A stretch of DNA of 9,452 nucleotides from contig SYBY01000159.1 in assembly GCA_005788585.1 (NCBI GenBank), forward strand, positions 1 to 9,452, in the 5' to 3' direction. The position numbers and the translations under genes are program-made. Origin of the DNA: Actinomycetota bacterium. Its GTDB lineage: Bacteria; Actinomycetota; Thermoleophilia; Solirubrobacterales; Solirubrobacteraceae. Position 1 is the first letter of the stretch; each line of letters begins with the position of its first letter. The notes beneath the pieces are model-generated. The model did no database searches. It saw only the letters and a list, made by a program, of their open reading frames with translations, and had not been told where the DNA came from. This document shows, in pieces, positions 6,255 to 9,452 of this stretch.

Positions 6255-6327
6255 CCGCAGGGCGAACCGATCTCCTACCGATCGTCACTCGTCACGACGC
6301 CGACAGACCGGCGAAGATGAAGCCCTC
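6255..6327. promoter_or_regulatory. Divergent promoter region, kinase / antiporter
   Basis: The 73 bases must carry the 5' signals of both the minus-strand kinase/regulator pair and the plus-strand antiporter. ACCGATC is repeated at 6266-6272 and 6277-6283, an 11-bp period like that upstream of kdpA. CGTCAC is repeated at 6283-6288 and 6290-6295. I cannot assign -10/-35 boxes with confidence. The 11-bp repeat makes a shared operator plausible. Confidence 0.35.
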
Positions 6328-8115
6328 ATGGAAGAAAGCCGGCTGCTGCTCGTCGGGGGACTGCTGCTGGCGGTCGGCCTGCTCGCCTCGCTCGTCGCCA
6401 CGCGGCTGCGGGTGCCCGGTCTCGTGCTGTTCCTCGGCATCGGGATGATCGCGGGCACGGACGGGCTCGGCTGGGTCGACTTCGCCGACTACGAGCTGGC
6501 GCGCGATCTCGGGATCCTCGCGCTCGTGCTGATCCTCTTCGAGGGCGGCCTGTCCGCCGGGCTCTCGGAGATCCGGCCCGTGATCGGCAGCGCGATCAGC
6601 CTCGCGACGCTCGGCACGATCCTCACGGCGATCCTCACCGGGCTCGCGGCGGTGCTGATCTTCGACCTCGACCTGCTCGAGGGAATGCTCATCGGGTCGA
6701 TCGTGGCGGCCACCGACAGCGCGGCGATCTTCTCGCTGCTGCGCGGCTCGACGCTCAAGCGCAAGCTCGCCCGGATGCTCGAGGGCGAGTCGGGCACGAA
6801 CGATCCCGTGGCCGTCGTCCTCGTCATCGGGTTCATCGCGTGGATCCAGGACCCCGCGTACGGGCTCCGCGACTTCGCGATCCTGTTCGTCGAGGAGATC
6901 GGCATCGGCGCCGTCGTCGGCGTGGCGGTCGGCGCCGCCTCGGTGTTCGCGTTCCGCAAGGCCCGGCTGGCGACCGGCGGGCTGTACCCGGTGGCCTCGC
7001 TGGCCACCGTCGGCATCGCGTACGGCCTCGCCGACCTGCTGCACGGGTCCGGGTTCCTCTCGGTCTACCTCGTCGGGCTGGCCCTCGGCTCCGGCTCGAT
7101 CCCGGGCCGGCAGACGATCGTCACCTTCCATGACGGGCTCGCGTGGGTCGCGCAGCTCGGGGTCTTCCTCATCCTCGGCCTGCTGGTCTTCCCCAGCCAG
7201 CTGCCCGAGTACGCGCTGCAGGGCACCGCGCTGGCGCTCGTCCTGTGCTTCGTGGCGCGTCCGGCCGCCGTCTTCATCGCGACGGCGTTCTCCCGGCTGC
7301 CGGTGGGGGAGACCGTCGTGCTCGGGTGGGCGGGCCTGCGCGGCGCCGTCCCCGTCGTGCTCGCCACGTTCCCGGTGATCGAGGGCATCCCCGAGGCCGT
7401 CGACTACTTCAACATCGTCTTCTTCATCGTCCTCTTCAGCACGATCCTCCAGGGGACGACGTTCCTGCCGCTGGCCGCCCGGCTGAAGGCCACGGCGAAC
7501 GAGGATCCGCTGGCCCGGCCGGTCACCGAGATCGGCTCGATCCGCCAGCTCGGCGCGGACATGATCGAGGTGCGCGTGCGCGAGGGCGACGCGTGCGTCG
7601 GGCACCGGGTGCGCGACCTCGGCCTGCCGCGGGAGGCCCTCGTCAACGTGCTCGTGCGGGGCGACAAGGCGCTGCCGCCGCGAGGGTCGACGCGGCTGGA
7701 GGCCGGCGACCGGCTGCACATGGTCGTCCGGCGCGAGACGGTCGGCGACCTCGAGCCGATCATCCAGCGCTGGCGCACCGGTCCGGTCGGCCCCGTCGGC
7801 CGGCCGCAGCGCATCCGCCCGGGGACCGCGCCGATCTTCACGTCGCGCACCTGGCGGGAGTCCGACGGCGACCCGCTCGAGCCCGTCGCCGTCCTCGGCC
7901 TGCCCGTCGTCGAGCGGCTGCGGCGCCGGTGGGACGTGCCGGGCGCCGTCGTCGTGCTGCAGGACGGGCGCCTGGCGGTGACCGGCCCGCGCATCGTCGT
8001 CGGGTCCCGGGACCAGGTGCTCGACTACGCGCGGCGGATCCTGCGCCAGATGCCCGAGGACCGCGAGGACGAGCGCGCGTGGTGGCGCGACGTGCTCGCG
8101 GAGGCTGCGCGGTAG
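6328..8115 (+). CDS. Potassium/proton antiporter, CvrA/NhaP2-like (CPA1) with RCK_C domain
   Basis: This 595-residue membrane antiporter exchanges a monovalent cation (K+ and/or Na+) for protons. About 12-13 helices span residues 5-385. Motifs include the TD of VAATDSAAIFSLLRG (126-140), ESGTNDPVAVVL with the ion-binding N158-D159, and GWAGLRGAVPVVLATFPV (333-350), as in CvrA/NhaP2. After the membrane part, LGADMIEVRVREGDACVG to LHMVVRRE (408-470) is an RCK_C/TrkA_C ligand-binding domain, and a further ~120-residue cytoplasmic tail follows. Length is close to E. coli CvrA (578). The ATG at 6328 begins MEESRLLLVGG just before the first helix. The frame is open back to 6130, but that extension is antisense to the kinase and non-membrane in character, so it is rejected. 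The Shine-Dalgarno is weak (GAAG). It is transcribed away from the kinase. K+ specificity is inferred from family and context. Confidence 0.93.
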   Translation: MEESRLLLVGGLLLAVGLLASLVATRLRVPGLVLFLGIGMIAGTDGLGWVDFADYELARDLGILALVLILFEGGLSAGLSEIRPVIGSAISLATLGTILTAILTGLAAVLIFDLDLLEGMLIGSIVAATDSAAIFSLLRGSTLKRKLARMLEGESGTNDPVAVVLVIGFIAWIQDPAYGLRDFAILFVEEIGIGAVVGVAVGAASVFAFRKARLATGGLYPVASLATVGIAYGLADLLHGSGFLSVYLVGLALGSGSIPGRQTIVTFHDGLAWVAQLGVFLILGLLVFPSQLPEYALQGTALALVLCFVARPAAVFIATAFSRLPVGETVVLGWAGLRGAVPVVLATFPVIEGIPEAVDYFNIVFFIVLFSTILQGTTFLPLAARLKATANEDPLARPVTEIGSIRQLGADMIEVRVREGDACVGHRVRDLGLPREALVNVLVRGDKALPPRGSTRLEAGDRLHMVVRRETVGDLEPIIQRWRTGPVGPVGRPQRIRPGTAPIFTSRTWRESDGDPLEPVAVLGLPVVERLRRRWDVPGAVVVLQDGRLAVTGPRIVVGSRDQVLDYARRILRQMPEDREDERAWWRDVLAEAAR

Positions 8116-8118
8116 CCG

Positions 8119-8143
8119 CTCGCGCTATGCCGCGCTGCGCGAG
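8119..8143. terminator. Possible shared terminator between convergent genes
   Basis: A 7-bp inverted repeat (8119-8125 CTCGCGC with 8137-8143 GCGCGAG, 11-base loop) spans the 9-bp gap between the antiporter stop and the acyltransferase stop, and runs into the latter's last codons. There is no T-run on either side, so intrinsic termination is only a possibility. Confidence 0.25.
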
Positions 8144-9225
8144 GGCTGGGGGTCCAGGCGCTGCCGCGTGCGCGACTTGCCCTCGCCCGCGACCCAGCGC
8201 TCGACGCCGAACCAGCTGAGCGCCGCGAGCGCCAGGGAGATCACGACGACGTACAGGTAGGCCAGCCAGGGATTCTCGGGCCACTGCTCCTGCAGGCGCA
8301 GGACGTAGAGCACCGGCATGTGCCAGAGGTAGAAGCCGTAGCTGACGATCCCGATCCAGCGCAGCGGCCCGGCGCTGAGCAGCTTCGGCGAACGCTCGGC
8401 GAGCGCGACGATGATGAAGCCGAAGCCGATGCCGGCCGGGAAGTCGAGCAGGACCTTGCCCCAGAAGCCCGTGCCGTCGTGGTGCCACCACCCGTTCCAC
8501 AGCACGAGGGCGCTGCCGGCGACGAGCAGTGCGATCCGCCCGGGGCGCCCGATCGTGCGCCCGTACGTGAGGGCCGCGGCGGCGATGCCGCAGGCGAACA
8601 CCGGCAGGAACGCGGGCAGCGACGTGGTGACGGTGCGGGGCCACGCGTAGACCGCCGCGAGGTAGTTGAAGACCAGGCCGGCGACCATCATCACGCCGGC
8701 CACCGCGACCGCCGCCGGGCGTCCGCCGCGGCGGACGGCCTGGATGACCATCCAGCCGAAGACGGGGATGAGCGCGTAGAACGTGATCTCGACCGCGAGC
8801 GACCACGTGGGCGGGTTCAGCAGCGACCGCGTGTCGTCGAAGTAGTTCTGCAGGAAGAGGGCGAAGTACGGCAGGTCGCCGAGTTCGGCCTCCCGGCGAT
8901 GGCCCGTCCCGTGCAGCAGGATGTACGCGCCGACCAGCGCGAGCCAGTAGGCGGGCAGGATCCGCGCGGCGCGCTTGCTGAGGTACTTCCGGACCGACGG
9001 GTCCGGCCGGCGTTCGACGGCGGCGCGGACCCACGGCAGGATCACGAGAAATCCCGACATCACGAAGAACGACATGAGCGCGACGCGCAGCTCCCCGATG
9101 ACGGAGTCCAGCATGGTGTCGCGCATGCCGGGCTGATTCGCGCCCCCGTACATCCACGCATGGACGAGCACGACGGCCAGAGCCGCCGCGCCGCGAAGTC
9201 CGTCGAGTCCGTGTGCGCGGTTCAT
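8125..9225 (-). CDS. Acyltransferase family 3 (OafA/YrhL-type) membrane protein
   Basis: This 366-residue integral membrane acyltransferase probably transfers an acetyl or other acyl group to a cell-envelope glycan, lipid or secondary metabolite; the acceptor cannot be told from sequence. The N-terminal LDGLRGAAALAVVLVHAW carries the family R-X10-H signature (R11, H22). Also present are FFVMSGFLVILPW (53-65), KRAARILPAYWLAL (84-97), PPTWSLAVEITFYALIPVF (138-156, with E146) and SYGFYLWHMPVLY (295-307, H302). About ten helices are predicted by eye, ending with VISLALAALSWFGVERW (328-344) and a basic tail. The length is that of the stand-alone domain, without the C-terminal SGNH esterase domain of longer relatives. 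The ATG at 9225 sits right before the signature. No good Shine-Dalgarno is visible. It converges on the antiporter and has no obvious functional link with the potassium genes. Confidence 0.93.
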   Translation of the reverse strand: MNRAHGLDGLRGAAALAVVLVHAWMYGGANQPGMRDTMLDSVIGELRVALMSFFVMSGFLVILPWVRAAVERRPDPSVRKYLSKRAARILPAYWLALVGAYILLHGTGHRREAELGDLPYFALFLQNYFDDTRSLLNPPTWSLAVEITFYALIPVFGWMVIQAVRRGGRPAAVAVAGVMMVAGLVFNYLAAVYAWPRTVTTSLPAFLPVFACGIAAAALTYGRTIGRPGRIALLVAGSALVLWNGWWHHDGTGFWGKVLLDFPAGIGFGFIIVALAERSPKLLSAGPLRWIGIVSYGFYLWHMPVLYVLRLQEQWPENPWLAYLYVVVISLALAALSWFGVERWVAGEGKSRTRQRLDPQPSRSAA

Positions 9226-9325
9226 AGGGGAGCGAGGGGTCTACCCGGTCCTTCGCGCAGACATGCTGGCAGACCGCTGAGCGCTGCCTGAGAGCGGGGT
9301 GCTCTGCGCCTGACCGCGTGCTCAC

Positions 9326-9343
9326 TGTCACAAAGTTGTTACA
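9326..9343. promoter_or_regulatory. Operator-like repeat upstream of the acyltransferase
   Basis: TGTCAC (9326-9331) and GTTACA (9338-9343) form an imperfect inverted repeat separated by 6 bases (5 of 6 positions complementary). The same place holds a direct repeat, ACAAAG at 9330-9335 and 9341-9346, again with an 11-bp period. It is AT-rich against its surroundings and overlaps the -35 of the promoter below, so a repressor or activator site is plausible. The regulator is unknown. Confidence 0.35.
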
Positions 9344-9365
9344 AAGTCTGCGGATCGAGTAGTGT
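9336..9365 (+). promoter_or_regulatory. Candidate sigma-70-type promoter reading out of the window
   Basis: TTGTTA (9336-9341) and TAGTGT (9360-9365) are separated by 18 bases, close to the housekeeping -35/-10 consensus and standing out in this GC-rich sequence. A transcript would start near 9372 and run rightward, away from the acyltransferase. A GTG at 9424 opens a frame to the window edge but is too short to judge. Confidence 0.4.
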
Positions 9366-9396
9366 CCATAACGCCTCCCCCGGCGCGACGTCCCCT

Positions 9397-9424
9397 CCCA
9401 CCACCCCAGAACGCGGGGTGTGGG
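9397..9424 (+). other. Hairpin in the presumed rightward leader
   Basis: CCCACCACCCC (9397-9407) can pair with GGGGTGTGGG (9415-9424) over a 7-base loop, giving ten pairs with one bulged C. It lies about 25 bases after the predicted start of the rightward transcript. It could be a leader structure, an attenuator or the start of a small RNA; nothing in the window decides which. Confidence 0.35.
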
Positions 9425-9452
9425 TGAGCATCGGTAGGGTGGCCGCCCGCCA

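Noticed and set aside
5091..6320. A 409-codon plus-strand open frame opposite the kinase
   Set aside because: It is antisense to conserved H, N and G boxes of the kinase, and its composition is typical of GC-rich shadows.
6130..6327. N-terminal extension of the antiporter frame
   Set aside because: It would overlap the kinase gene head-on, and its sequence is Arg/Thr/Ala-rich; MEESRLLLVGG at 6328 is the sensible start.
6292..7719. A 475-codon minus-strand open frame opposite the antiporter
   Set aside because: The translation is Asp/Glu/Arg-rich with no motif, while the opposite strand encodes a textbook membrane antiporter.
8320..9291. A 323-codon plus-strand frame opposite the acyltransferase
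   Set aside because: It is Arg/Glu/Asp-rich, motif-free and antisense to the acyltransferase signature.
9291..9305. Small hairpin AGAGC-GGGGT-GCTCT in the acyltransferase upstream region
   Set aside because: The 5-bp stem is too short to separate from chance in GC-rich DNA.
7838..9331. A 497-codon minus-strand frame overlapping the acyltransferase
   Set aside because: It runs in a different frame from the acyltransferase, is Arg/Ala-rich, and lacks hydrophobic segments.

Overview
The window is uniformly GC-rich (most third codon positions are G or C). Its gene types point to a high-GC actinobacterium. The combination of a Kdp potassium pump, a short KdpD-like kinase and an AbiEi/DUF559-type protein would suit the Solirubrobacterales/Thermoleophilia group, but that placement is inference from style, not proof. 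No rRNA, tRNA, CRISPR array or complete insertion sequence is visible.

Left two thirds (1-6254, all minus strand). Reading in the direction of transcription, a short membrane histidine kinase (6254-4827) overlaps an OmpR-type response regulator (4830-4168) by 4 bp. A 322-residue protein with an AbiEi-like N-terminus and a DUF559 nuclease-fold C-terminus follows (4105-3137). It ends in a strong hairpin terminator, after which come the structural genes of the high-affinity potassium pump: kdpA (3046-1367), kdpC (1367-798) and kdpB (801 to the window edge). The pump genes are translationally coupled (TGATG and ATGA junctions) but run A-C-B, not the textbook A-B-C. KdpB homology stops abruptly near base 85, inside the conserved transmembrane segment before the phosphorylation domain. 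The last ~84 bases at the edge are lower in GC and unrelated to kdpB, so the gene is either interrupted (an insertion-element end is the simplest reading) or the sequence is joined artificially.

Right third (6255-9452). A 73-bp divergent promoter region separates the kinase from a plus-strand CvrA/NhaP2-type cation/proton antiporter with a C-terminal RCK_C domain (6328-8115). It converges with an OafA-type membrane acyltransferase on the minus strand (9225-8125). The final 227 bases hold a plausible plus-strand sigma-70-type promoter, an operator-like repeat and a hairpin leader, probably for a gene beyond the window.

Taken together this is a potassium-homeostasis locus: a kinase/regulator pair, the ATP-driven uptake pump it probably controls, and a divergent transporter likely to move K+ or Na+ the other way. 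An accessory AbiEi/DUF559 gene is wedged between regulator and pump. Most of it is recognisable biology. The points that deserve a second look are the broken kdpB, the A-C-B order, the repeat and hairpin architecture around the DUF559 gene, the lack of the KdpD N-terminal sensor domains, and 11-bp-period tandem repeats in the promoter regions.
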